Source of the DNA: an uncultured Burkholderiales bacterium
GTDB lineage: Bacteria; Pseudomonadota; Gammaproteobacteria; Burkholderiales; Burkholderiaceae_C
Assembly (NCBI GenBank): GCA_903838355.1
Contig: CAILYC010000039.1
Span: 1 to 64,000 of the forward strand
Direction: 5' to 3'
Length of the DNA: 64,000 bases
This document shows, piece after piece, positions 25,363-33,693 of the stretch; position 1 is the stretch's first letter, and each line of letters opens with the position of its first letter. The position numbers and the translations under genes are program-made. The notes beneath the pieces were generated by a model. The model searched no databases and was not told where the DNA came from. It saw only the letters and a program-made list of their open reading frames with translations.

Positions 25363-25394
25363 AAAAAAAGCCCCGACTCAATCAGGGCTTTTTT
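25363..25394. terminator. Bidirectional Rho-independent terminator
   Basis: AAAAAAGCCC, an eight-to-eleven-base loop region and GGGCTTTTTT form a classic stem with flanking A and T runs, so it can act in both directions. It separates the convergent dehydrogenase (plus, stop 25279) and the LivK-type receptor gene (minus, stop 25433). Confidence 0.9.
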
Positions 25395-25432
25395 GCGATG
25401 TTGTCAGATTTGAGCGTGGATGAAATTTATTA

Positions 25433-26656
25433 TCAATTGACCTGCATTTTGACACCAGGAGCGGCCAAATTTTTCGGCCAAACCATCAGCCACTGACCGT
25501 TTTGGAGTTGTTTAACATGCATCAAATCATCGCCGTAATTGAAGGGCCCATCAAATCTCACTTTGCCCACGACGGTATCGACTTGGTTGGTTTTGAGCCA
25601 TTTGGCAAGCAAAGCGTCATCAAGACTCTTGGTGCCCGAGACAGCGGCTTCCAACATTTGCCAAGCGACAAATGAGCTGGCGGCTTGAACTTCCACTTTG
25701 GTGTAGGGTAAGCCTTCGGCCTTGGCTTTGATGTCAAAATTTTTGATCAAGGTCTCAGCGCCTTTGTTCTTGGTAAAGGGCGCGTGCTCTTCAAATGGAG
25801 AAATAGCAAATGAGCCTTGCCCTTCGGGTGCTGCGGCCAAGATGCCGGGGGAGGGGTAGACGTGGGTGTGCAAAGGGGGGGTGTAATCGATTTTTTTCAT
25901 CGCTTCGAGCACTTGATTGCCTTCGGCACCAATGTCGCCAATCCAGACCAAATCAGGTTTGGCATCTTTCACACGGGCTGCAATGGCGGAGAAATCGCGA
26001 TTGCCAAAATCCCAGTCCAAATAAAGCACTTCTTTCAAGCCGCGTTGCTTGGCCACTTCTCTGGCGCCAGTGGACAAAAAAAGCACAGAAGGGAATTTGC
26101 TCGTGATGATGGCAATGGTTTTGGGTGGTTTGTCCAGTGAAGCCATGGCATCAAAGACCGTATTGGGGACGGTTTTTTCTGGATAAGATCCCAACGCCCA
26201 TGCGGGAAACTGTTTGTCGTATTTCGCTTGACTTGGAATGCCGAAGGTGTGGTGAATGAGCAGTTTATTGTTGCGCTCGGCCACCACCATGGCCGCCAAA
26301 ATAGCGCCAGTGGCATAAGGCCCCATGAGCAAGTCGACTTTGTCGCTGTTCAAGAGCTGCTCATAGAGCGTACGGGCCAATTCGGGCTTGGATTGATCGT
26401 CCTTGAGCACCCATTCGACTTTGCGGCCCAAAAACCCCCCTCTTTTGTTGATGTCCTCAATGGCGATTTCACCGGCCAATTTGTGCACCACGCCTGTTGC
26501 CGAAAGTGGGCCCGTGAGTGCCAAGGTGCTGCCGATTCGAATTGGAGGGTTGGCCTGCGCAAACACAAGACCACTCAAAAGACTGAGCAATAAGCCACCC
26601 ATGATTGCCGGCAGCTTTGTGCTCAGTTGGATTGCCAATTTGAAGATGCGGTTCAT
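25433..26656 (-). CDS. LivK-type ABC transporter substrate-binding protein (orphan)
   Basis: A 407-residue periplasmic binding protein of the branched-chain amino acid/amide receptor class (Peripla_BP_6). It has a signal peptide (LSTKLPAIMGGLLLSLLSGLVFAQ), then PPIRIGSTLALTGPLSATGV, DINKRGGFLGRKVEWVLKDDQSKPELA and the later LVWIGDIGAEGNQVLEAMKKIDY. An AAAGGA site precedes the ATG at 26656. No permease or ATPase genes are adjacent. The nearest complete permease/ATPase set of this class is the LivHMGF group at 38245-41606, which has no LivK of its own, so a functional link is possible. Ligand unknown. Confidence 0.88.
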   Translation of the reverse strand: MNRIFKLAIQLSTKLPAIMGGLLLSLLSGLVFAQANPPIRIGSTLALTGPLSATGVVHKLAGEIAIEDINKRGGFLGRKVEWVLKDDQSKPELARTLYEQLLNSDKVDLLMGPYATGAILAAMVVAERNNKLLIHHTFGIPSQAKYDKQFPAWALGSYPEKTVPNTVFDAMASLDKPPKTIAIITSKFPSVLFLSTGAREVAKQRGLKEVLYLDWDFGNRDFSAIAARVKDAKPDLVWIGDIGAEGNQVLEAMKKIDYTPPLHTHVYPSPGILAAAPEGQGSFAISPFEEHAPFTKNKGAETLIKNFDIKAKAEGLPYTKVEVQAASSFVAWQMLEAAVSGTKSLDDALLAKWLKTNQVDTVVGKVRFDGPFNYGDDLMHVKQLQNGQWLMVWPKNLAAPGVKMQVN

Positions 26657-27035
26657 TTCATTCCTTTAAAAACAGAACATTTCTTCATGGTATTTTAAAG
26701 ATCATGGTTCAGTTGGAATCGGTAATTACCCTTTGACTTGTGATGTGACGCTGCGCGATGGGGGGACCCATTGGGGGACAATCGAAATTGCGTTGGCCCA
26801 TTATGCTAAGGCCCTATTGCCTCCAAGCTTGGCTTAGAGAGGCGTGGCGCGACGCGTCTTCGCTTTTCTTCATTCAATGGATTGAGCTCATGGAGTATTC
26901 TGGCGGTGTTCATCACTCGAGAATGTGTGTCATCAACAAAGCCCAAGACTTTGCAACCAAAGGGCAACTGTAAAATGACTATGAGGTGGGCTCATCTTTT
27001 GTGGCCCTCATGTTTTTTTGTATGAGAGGTGTTTT
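26657..27035. other. Intergenic region without a recognised gene
   Basis: This 379-bp gap between the divergent LivK-type gene and the aldolase gene shows no coding sequence I would defend. It must contain promoters for both genes, but I found no convincing boxes or palindromes. A GAGAGGTG ribosome site for the aldolase lies at its right end. Confidence 0.5.
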
Positions 27036-27839
27036 ATGGGTGCAGAATTGTCGGAAATACTGAAGAACAATGTTTTGGAAAAGCTCAGGGCCAATCAAGT
27101 GGTTTCTTCCATGACGGTCAAGTTGGTCTCTGGCATTGAGATTGCTCAGATTGCCAAAACAGCGGGTTTTGATTCGATCTACATCGACTTGGAGCACAGC
27201 AGTTTTTCTCTGGAAACCACGGGTCAAATTTGCATGGCCGCCATGGCCATTGGTGTGGCCGCCTTTGTGAGAGTGCCTGACAACTCTTCGCAATGGATCT
27301 CCAGGGTCTTGGATGGCGGTGCCTTGGGTGTGATTGCCCCTCATGTGCAGAGCAAAGAAGAGGCGCAAGCGGTGGTGGCCTATGCCAAGTTCCCGCCCTT
27401 TGGCGAGCGTTCAGCGGCAGGCGTCATGCCCCATTTGCAATACCGTTCATTCCCCCCGGACAAGGCTTATCCAGCTTTGAATGCCAACACGATGGTGATT
27501 GTTCAATTTGAAAATCAAGCGGCCCTGGATCATGCCGACGCGATCATGGCGACACCTGGCGTGGACATGGTCATGATTGGCTCCAATGACTTGCTCGCCG
27601 ACATGGGACTGGCCGGTCAGTACGATCACGTCAAGCTCAAGGAGGCCTACGCACACACCATTGGGGTGTGTCAAAAGCACGGGAAATTTTGCGGGGTTGG
27701 GGGCTTGTCGTCAAGACCGGACTTGGTCGCGCAATTTGTTCAAATGGGTGCGCGTTATGTGTCCACTGGCACCGATTTGGCGTTTCTCTTGGGGGCTGCT
27801 ACAGAAAAAGCCAAGCAAGTCAATGGCTTGAAGGTGTGA
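27036..27839 (+). CDS. HpcH/HpaI-family aldolase
   Basis: A 267-residue class II (metal-dependent) aldolase of the HpcH/HpaI/citrate-lyase-beta fold, which cleaves 4-hydroxy-2-oxo acids to pyruvate and an aldehyde. Key segments are IYIDLEHSSFSLE, the conserved arginine region FVRVPDNSSQWI, GALGVIAPHVQSKEEA, VQFENQAALDHADAI with a metal-binding Glu, and VDMVMIGSNDLLADMG with the metal Asp. The start is ATG 27036 with GAGAGGTG upstream; an in-frame TTG at 27018 is rejected. It is a single plus-strand gene, convergent with the lactonase-like gene at 27918. Confidence 0.87.
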   Translation: MGAELSEILKNNVLEKLRANQVVSSMTVKLVSGIEIAQIAKTAGFDSIYIDLEHSSFSLETTGQICMAAMAIGVAAFVRVPDNSSQWISRVLDGGALGVIAPHVQSKEEAQAVVAYAKFPPFGERSAAGVMPHLQYRSFPPDKAYPALNANTMVIVQFENQAALDHADAIMATPGVDMVMIGSNDLLADMGLAGQYDHVKLKEAYAHTIGVCQKHGKFCGVGGLSSRPDLVAQFVQMGARYVSTGTDLAFLLGAATEKAKQVNGLKV

Positions 27840-27917
27840 GGGTTCAACGACTGCCACTCACGGGTGTGCCCCCGTTCAGATCATGCGATGGCTGTAAACC
27901 CCCCGCCTGGACTCTTG

Positions 27918-28787
27918 CTAGGCTTCAAAACCAAAGAGCCTAGAGGGGTTGTCGCTCAAGATTAATTTTTTTTCGTGATCATTGTCACACCAGCGGTCCA
28001 GTAAATTAAAAAGTGCGACCGAGCTGTGCTCCCCAAAAGACAAGTGAGGGTAATCGCTGCCCCAAATGATGCGGTCTGCGGCTACTTTGATGAGGGCGCG
28101 CGCCATGGGATCTGCATCGGTGTAATGGTCAAGCTTGGACATGCGGTAAATGCCGGTGAACTTGACATAAGCCAAGCGTTGTCCTTCGCTCACGAGTTTC
28201 AACAAGTCTTGGAACCCTGGGGCATTGACGCCGTCTTTGGCCAAATTCATCCCCATGTGCGCCATGGAAAAGGGAATGGTCAAGTGCTTCATGAGTTCGA
28301 GCAGTTCTGCGGTCAGCCACCCAGGGAGCAAAAAATCGAGGTGCCAGCCCAATGTCTTGCATTTCTCCGCCAAGGTCTCGATGCGAGGTGTCATCTTTTG
28401 CGCCAAGCCGGCCTCATAGGGGTGAACCGGGCTCACATTGATGCGGATGCCTCGCACACCCAAAGCGTGCAGGGTCTGCATGTGCTCCAAAGTGACGTCG
28501 TCTTCCAAGTCCACCACACCACGGCAACGTTTGACGCCCACCGCTTTCATGGCGTCGAGCATGCAGCTGTTGTCACGTGCGTACGCACTCGGCTGCACAA
28601 ACACAAAGCGTGTGAGCCCCAAGTGCTGGGCCAACTTTAAATAGTCCTCGAGTGGCGCGAGCGGGGGGGCATACCTTAAATCTGCGCCATAGGGGTATTG
28701 CGCAGCTGGGCCAAAAACATGAAAGTGTGCGTCGCAGGCCAAGGCAGGAGCGGTGAAGATGGGTTTTTCGGAAAGATCAAAAGACAT
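27918..28787 (-). CDS. LigI-like amidohydrolase (2-pyrone-4,6-dicarboxylate lactonase family)
   Basis: A 289-residue amidohydrolase_2 family protein. Its N-terminal metal motif ACDAHFHVFGPAAQYPYG and the following LRYAPPLAPLEDYL are the usual start of the PDC-lactonase/sulfomuconolactonase group, and the C-terminal WGSDYPHLSFGE carries the conserved metal aspartate. It would hydrolyse a lactone or similar ester. It is distinct from the pmdD protein at 44849 of this window and so probably serves another pathway. It is the last of four same-strand genes (M24-like, two Bug receptors, this one) that could form a transcription unit. Confidence 0.82.
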   Translation of the reverse strand: MSFDLSEKPIFTAPALACDAHFHVFGPAAQYPYGADLRYAPPLAPLEDYLKLAQHLGLTRFVFVQPSAYARDNSCMLDAMKAVGVKRCRGVVDLEDDVTLEHMQTLHALGVRGIRINVSPVHPYEAGLAQKMTPRIETLAEKCKTLGWHLDFLLPGWLTAELLELMKHLTIPFSMAHMGMNLAKDGVNAPGFQDLLKLVSEGQRLAYVKFTGIYRMSKLDHYTDADPMARALIKVAADRIIWGSDYPHLSFGEHSSVALFNLLDRWCDNDHEKKLILSDNPSRLFGFEA

Positions 28788-28911
28788 GGTGATGTATGCG
28801 TGAATCGGTGAGCCAAGGCGCGTTTGAAAAAATCACACATTGAGTGTGATGGACGTGCGAACTGTAATGGTTGATGAGCTCAATGGGGCTGCTCGAGAAG
28901 CGGTCTCATGC

Positions 28912-29892
28912 TCATTGAGACGTCAAAGATTTTAGCCCAGCTTTTTTGATCACCTCAGCCCACATGGCCGATTCTTCCCGAACCAAATTGGCGTATTCGG
29001 TCGGTGTATTGCTCGCAGGTTTAACGCCTGCGGCAGCAAAAATCTCTTGGACTTTGGTCTGGGTCAAGGCATGGACGACTTCTTTTTGCATTCGATCGAT
29101 GATGTCCTTGGGTACCCCGGTGGGGGTCATCAAGCCAAACCAATACATCATTTTGTAATTGCCAAAACCAGATTCGGCAAAGGTGGGTACTTGTGGCAAG
29201 AGTGGGCTGCGTTGTGTGCCACTCACGGCGATACCTTGCAAACGCCCCTCCTTGATATAGGCCTGCGCGGAGCCCACCGACCCAATGGCCAAGTCCACTC
29301 GGTCGGCTGTCACATCGGTGATGGCTCCAGCAATGCCTTTGAACGGAATGTGGGTGAGTTGGACGCTGTTTTGAGTAAGAAAGGCTTCCATCGCCAAGTG
29401 GGCCGAGGAGCCAATGCCACCTGAACCGTAGGTGAGCGCGTTTTGATTTTTTTGGCCAAATTGAACAATGTCTTTGAGGCTCTTTAAATTCAAGCCCGGT
29501 CTGGCCACCAGCACCGCGGGGGACTCTGCCACAAGGGTGACTTGCGCGATATCTTTGACTGGGTTGTAAGGGAGTTTGTCATAAAGAGCGGTGGATACGG
29601 CAAACGAATTGTCAGTGAGCAAGAATGTGTAGCCGTCAGGCGCGGATTTGGCCACTTGATCCGTGCCCAAAGTACTCCCCGCTCCACCTTTGTTGTCAAC
29701 GATCACGGTTTGTCCGACCTGTTTGCTCAGTTCCACGCTCAGCACCCTTGCAGCGGTGTCGGTGAAGGAGCCCGGCACAAAGGGCACGACGATTTTGATG
29801 ACTTTATTGGGCCAAGCATTGTTTTGTGCGCTGACATTGAGCGAGACACACCACCACAATGCGACACACCATAAAAGGTTTTTGAGGTTCAT
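28912..29892 (-). CDS. Bug-family periplasmic solute receptor
   Basis: A 326-residue TctC-type receptor. The signal peptide MNLKNLLWCVALWWCVSLNVSAQ precedes WPNKVIKIVVPFVPGSFTDTAARVL. Other landmarks are VVDNKGGAGSTLG, PDGYTFLLTDNSFAVS and THIPFKGIAGAITDV. The start is set at ATG 29892 because the signal peptide begins there; the frame remains open for 56 further residues that do not look like protein of this family. It lies 103 bp downstream of another Bug gene, and the two may have arisen by duplication, though their sequences have clearly diverged. Confidence 0.87.
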   Translation of the reverse strand: MNLKNLLWCVALWWCVSLNVSAQNNAWPNKVIKIVVPFVPGSFTDTAARVLSVELSKQVGQTVIVDNKGGAGSTLGTDQVAKSAPDGYTFLLTDNSFAVSTALYDKLPYNPVKDIAQVTLVAESPAVLVARPGLNLKSLKDIVQFGQKNQNALTYGSGGIGSSAHLAMEAFLTQNSVQLTHIPFKGIAGAITDVTADRVDLAIGSVGSAQAYIKEGRLQGIAVSGTQRSPLLPQVPTFAESGFGNYKMMYWFGLMTPTGVPKDIIDRMQKEVVHALTQTKVQEIFAAAGVKPASNTPTEYANLVREESAMWAEVIKKAGLKSLTSQ

Positions 29893-29995
29893 GAGGGGGG
29901 TCTTTTTAAATGGGTTTAACGGTCGATAAAAAAACGGTACACAATCCGCAGCCATGATGCGGCGGATGGATCTCATATCAAGCTTGGATTGAGGT

Positions 29996-30988
29996 TTATT
30001 GTGGCTTGATATTGGCCAGTTTAACCACGTTGCTCCATTTGATTCTCTCTGATTTGACAAACTCGGTAAACTGTTCGGGATTTTTACCGCCCGTCAAGGA
30101 CCCTGTGGTGGCAAAGAGTTCATGAACCTCTGTGCTCGAGAGTGAGAACACCAGCGCTTTGTAAATGGTTTGAACAATCTCTTTGGAAGTGCCCGCTGGT
30201 GCAAAAAGACCATTCCAAGCCGTCGTGTCCATGCCCGGCAAGCCCGACTCGGTCATGGTCGCAATTTCTGGGGCCATGGGCAAGTGAGCAGAACTCGCGA
30301 CAGCCAAGGCTCTGATTTTGCCGCTTTTGATGAGGGGGCCCAACACGGCCCACACGCCAAATCCCACATCTAAGTGACCTGCGATCAAATCGGGCGTTTC
30401 AGCGCCTGGTGACTTGTAAGGCACCTCCAAAATCTGGATGTCTGCGGCGAGCTTGACGCGCTCGCCCATCAATTGGATCAGTCCACCGGCTCCCCCAGAG
30501 CCATAGGTCAGGGCATTCGGTTTGGATTTGGCCAAATCAATCAGCTCCTTGAGCGTTTTCACGGGAACGTTGGGGTTGACCACCAAGATCAAAGGGCCCG
30601 ATTCAATGTCGCCGATGGCAGGCAGATCTTCTCCCAAGCGGGTGCCTTTTTCAGCGGTGAACACATCGTTGAGCAAGTTGCTGATGTTGGCGTGCAAGAA
30701 GGTATACCCATCTGGCGCGGCTTTGGACGCTTCCCGTGCCCCAATGGCACCGTTTGCTCCTGGACGATTTTCAATGATCAAGGGTTGACCCAAAAACTCG
30801 CCCATCTTGGGGGCGACTTGGCGCATGCGCACATCCGGTGCTGAACCCGCCGTGGCCGGGACAATGATCACAATGGGTTTTTTTGGATAGTTTTGTGCAT
30901 GGCTTTGCAGCACGGTCACGCTCAGCAAAACCATCAAGATGCTAGCGAGGGGTTGCAATTGCTTTGTCATGTGAAAGAGGGGTTTCAT
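29996..30988 (-). CDS. Bug-family periplasmic solute receptor
   Basis: A 330-residue TctC-type receptor with signal peptide (LASILMVLLSVTVLQSHAQ) followed by NYPKKPIVIIVPATAGSAPDVRMRQVAP. It retains IENRPGANGAIGARE, GGLIQLMGERVKL and LEVPYKSPGAETPD. A GGAG ribosome site precedes ATG 30988. It lies 48 bp after the M24-like gene on the same strand and upstream of a second Bug gene. No TctAB genes are in the window. Ligand unknown, likely a carboxylate. Confidence 0.87.
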   Translation of the reverse strand: MKPLFHMTKQLQPLASILMVLLSVTVLQSHAQNYPKKPIVIIVPATAGSAPDVRMRQVAPKMGEFLGQPLIIENRPGANGAIGAREASKAAPDGYTFLHANISNLLNDVFTAEKGTRLGEDLPAIGDIESGPLILVVNPNVPVKTLKELIDLAKSKPNALTYGSGGAGGLIQLMGERVKLAADIQILEVPYKSPGAETPDLIAGHLDVGFGVWAVLGPLIKSGKIRALAVASSAHLPMAPEIATMTESGLPGMDTTAWNGLFAPAGTSKEIVQTIYKALVFSLSSTEVHELFATTGSLTGGKNPEQFTEFVKSERIKWSNVVKLANIKPQ

Positions 30989-31036
30989 GGTTGACTCCTA
31001 TTGAAAAGGGCTGTGCAAGGGGCGGGCAGAGTCCCG

Positions 31037-32266
31037 TTACACATGGGTCACGTGACAAGGGATGCGATTGAGCTCTTCGCATCCGCTATCGGTCACGACC
31101 ACCGTGCCCCCAATGTTGACGCGGTGACTCTCCCAGCAGGCATTGGGCTCGAAGGCGAACACCATGCCAGCTTGGATCACGGCTTGCCGAATAGGCGCTG
31201 AGGGCTGGCCCATGAAGGTCACGCCCATATTGAGTTTTTCCGTATTGACTTGACTCCTGCCGGCCAAAAAATGCGGTGAAATTGAGTGCACCAATGGGGT
31301 GTAAGCCCAGTGTCCCGAGGTCTTGAGGGGCTCCTCCATGGCTTGCACCAATTCCTGAAAGGTGATCCCAGGTCGCAAGGCTTTGATGCCGGCGTCATAG
31401 GACAGCCTGGCCACTTTTTCGCACCCTTGGTTGACGCTGTCAATGGGGTCAAGTGCCACGGTCATTTGAACTTGAACCTCTTGATTGCCACACATGGGCA
31501 TGAGTTCGGTTTGCAGCAAGTCACCGCGCTGCAAGACCCTGGGTTTTTCGCCGCGCGTGCTCCAACGTGGGGGGCCCCATGAGAGCGTTGCGGGGCCCGA
31601 GTTCATGACCAAGGCGGGATAACGCAGGCCGATGCCAAACTCAAGCATGGCCATGCTGGCGTGGGCAAATATTTTCTCTTCACCCACGCCAGGTTTGGCC
31701 AATTTTGCCACCACCTCGCACGCGACCTCTGCCGCATGGGCGGCGTAACGAATTTGGACCAACTCCTCAGGGGACTTGACGAGCATCAGATGGCTAAAGA
31801 GTTCAGAAACATCTTTGAACTGTGCTTTGGGGAGCGCTTGGGTGAGTTGCATCCAGAAGTTGGCGGGGATGGCGCCATACACTTCGGTGGGTGCTTGGGA
31901 AGTGAGTCCCACAACGCCCAACTGCTCTTGATCCAAATGCAAATCTTTGAACCATTGCGCCACCGCTGTGCCATTGGTGGCCACACGGTAGTCTTGTATC
32001 CACAACTTGTGCCCTCGCTCTTCGGACCATCTCGCCCTCATCACCCGCAAGTGTGCCCAGGTGATCACCACGGGCTCACCTTCCAGCGGAAAGAGAACGC
32101 AGCCTTCGTTGTAGTCGTCGCTCAGATAACTCTCATACATTTCACGTGAGCGAAATCCTGCGACCAACACCGCTTTGAGGTGTTGCTCACGCATCATGGT
32201 CCTCACCCGCGCCCAGCGGCGGTCGCGTTCGTTGATGCTGAGCTCTGGCGGTTGGGCTTGAGTCAT
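31037..32266 (-). CDS. M24-fold (creatinase/aminopeptidase-like) protein lacking the usual metal ligands
   Basis: A 409-residue pita-bread-fold protein. It has a creatinase_N-like N-domain (residues about 15-160) and an M24 C-domain starting near LVKSPEELVQIRYAAHAAE. In active metallopeptidases the first two ligands are two aspartates in an IDV-x8-GD-type segment; here the region reads LLQTELMPMCGNQEVQVQMTVAL, and the late ligand Glu is replaced in NIGGTVVVT. The middle histidine (PLVHSISPHF) and a glutamate (FAFEPN) remain. It may be a metal-free hydrolase as in creatinase, or a non-enzymatic relative. An AAGGT site supports ATG 32266. It is the first gene of a possible operon with two receptors and a lactonase. 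Confidence 0.8.
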   Translation of the reverse strand: MTQAQPPELSINERDRRWARVRTMMREQHLKAVLVAGFRSREMYESYLSDDYNEGCVLFPLEGEPVVITWAHLRVMRARWSEERGHKLWIQDYRVATNGTAVAQWFKDLHLDQEQLGVVGLTSQAPTEVYGAIPANFWMQLTQALPKAQFKDVSELFSHLMLVKSPEELVQIRYAAHAAEVACEVVAKLAKPGVGEEKIFAHASMAMLEFGIGLRYPALVMNSGPATLSWGPPRWSTRGEKPRVLQRGDLLQTELMPMCGNQEVQVQMTVALDPIDSVNQGCEKVARLSYDAGIKALRPGITFQELVQAMEEPLKTSGHWAYTPLVHSISPHFLAGRSQVNTEKLNMGVTFMGQPSAPIRQAVIQAGMVFAFEPNACWESHRVNIGGTVVVTDSGCEELNRIPCHVTHV

Positions 32267-32410
32267 GGCTTACCTTTGTTTGAAATTTTTCAGAAATATT
32301 AAAGTCAATTTTTAATGGATTTACTCAACTTGATCAATAGCGTTTATCCCCATTGATCTGGGTCGGGGCGCTATTTCAACACCTGTTTTAAAGTTGATTG
32401 TCCAAAATCA

Positions 32411-32440
32411 AAGCCCCTGGGCTTTGAACTCCAGGGGCTT
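32411..32440 (-). terminator. Rho-independent terminator after dnaJ
   Basis: AAGCCCCTGG-N10-CCAGGGGCTT is a perfect ten-base stem. Read on the minus strand it is followed by TGATTTT. It lies 29 bp downstream of the dnaJ stop and closes the grpE-dnaK-dnaJ unit. Confidence 0.85.
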
Positions 32441-32468
32441 GTGTGGCAACGAGACTTGAGAGGAAGCG

Positions 32469-33602
32469 TCAGTTGAAAAATGCTTTCAACTTTTCTGCCC
32501 AACCGCCTTCATTAGGGGAATGCTTGACCCCTCCTTTGCGAAGAGATTCGTCCAACTCTTTGAGCAGCTTGCGTTGGTGTTCGGTCAGTTTAACGGGTGT
32601 CTCCACCGTGATATGGCAATACAAGTCACCGTTGAAGCTCGAGCGTATGCCCTTGATACCTTTGCCCCTTAAGCGAAATTGCTTGCCCGTTTGCGTGCCT
32701 TCTGGAATGTCAATGGCCGCCTCGCCTTGGAGGGTGGGCACTTGAATCTCACCGCCCAAGGCGGCAATGGTAAATCCAATGGGCACGGCACAATGCAAGT
32801 CGTCACCGTCGCGCTCAAAGATGTCGTGCTTGTGAATTCTAATTTCTATGTACAAGTCCCCAGCGGGACCGCCATTGGCACCGGGCTCGCCGTTGCCCGT
32901 GCTCCTGATGCGCATGCCCGAGTCGATGCCAGACGGGATTTTGATCTCGAGTGTCTTTTGCGTCTGGATTTTGCCTTGTCCGCGACAAGGGCTGCAGGGG
33001 TCTGAGATGACCTTGCCCGCACCACGGCAGTGGGGACAGGTTTGCTGCACGCTGAAAAAACCTTGGCGCATTTGCACCGATCCTGAGCCGCCGCAGGTGC
33101 CACAATTTTTGGCCGAGGTGCCTGGCTTGGCGCCCGAGCCGTGACAGGTTTCACAGGAGTCCCAGCTGGGCACCTGTATCTGGGTCTCCTTTCCCTTGGC
33201 GGCTTCCTCCAGCGTGATCTCCATGGCGTAGTTCAAGTCATTCCCACGGTAGACTTGTCTGCCCCCTTGCTGGCGTCTGGCTTGACCAAAGATATCGCCA
33301 AAGATGTCGCCAAATGAGTCCCCAAACCCACCAAATCCAGCGCCGCCCGCACCGCCACCCCTCATGTTGGGGTCCACGCCTGCATGACCAAATTGGTCAT
33401 AAGCACTGCGTTTTTCTGGGTCAGAAAGCATCTCGTAGGCTTCCTTGATCTCTTTGAACTTCACCTCGGCTTCCTTGGCGGCATCGCCTTGGTTGCGGTC
33501 AGGGTGGTGCTTCATCGCCATTTTGCGATAAGCTTTTTTGATCTCATCATCACTGGCAGTTTTGGACAGACCCAGAACTTCGTAAAAATCGCGTTTTGCC
33601 AT
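32469..33602 (-). CDS. dnaJ: Chaperone DnaJ
   Basis: Hsp40 co-chaperone of 377 residues that delivers unfolded clients to DnaK and stimulates its ATPase. The J-domain ([12 protein letters not shown] in KHHPDRN) is followed by a Gly/Phe-rich linker ([13 protein letters not shown]), four CxxCxGxG zinc motifs ([32 protein letters not shown]) and the C-terminal substrate domains. The start MAKRDFYE at 33602 matches the family; an ATG three codons earlier (33611) is possible and sits only three bases from an AGGA motif. It follows dnaK by 91 bp on the same strand. Confidence 0.97.
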   Translation of the reverse strand: MAKRDFYEVLGLSKTASDDEIKKAYRKMAMKHHPDRNQGDAAKEAEVKFKEIKEAYEMLSDPEKRSAYDQFGHAGVDPNMRGGGAGGAGFGGFGDSFGDIFGDIFGQARRQQGGRQVYRGNDLNYAMEITLEEAAKGKETQIQVPSWDSCETCHGSGAKPGTSAKNCGTCGGSGSVQMRQGFFSVQQTCPHCRGAGKVISDPCSPCRGQGKIQTQKTLEIKIPSGIDSGMRIRSTGNGEPGANGGPAGDLYIEIRIHKHDIFERDGDDLHCAVPIGFTIAALGGEIQVPTLQGEAAIDIPEGTQTGKQFRLRGKGIKGIRSSFNGDLYCHITVETPVKLTEHQRKLLKELDESLRKGGVKHSPNEGGWAEKLKAFFN

Positions 33603-33693
33603 GATATCCATGCGTCCTTGTTGAACAACAAAGCCGCGCCCACCTCACAAAGAGGCCTGGACGCGGCGTGATTGCCGATGCGGCGTGAGGGCT

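Noticed and set aside
26657-27035. Small genes in the LivK-aldolase gap
   Set aside because: The only open frame of note (about 26758-26973) has no ribosome site, an unnatural composition and no family resemblance.
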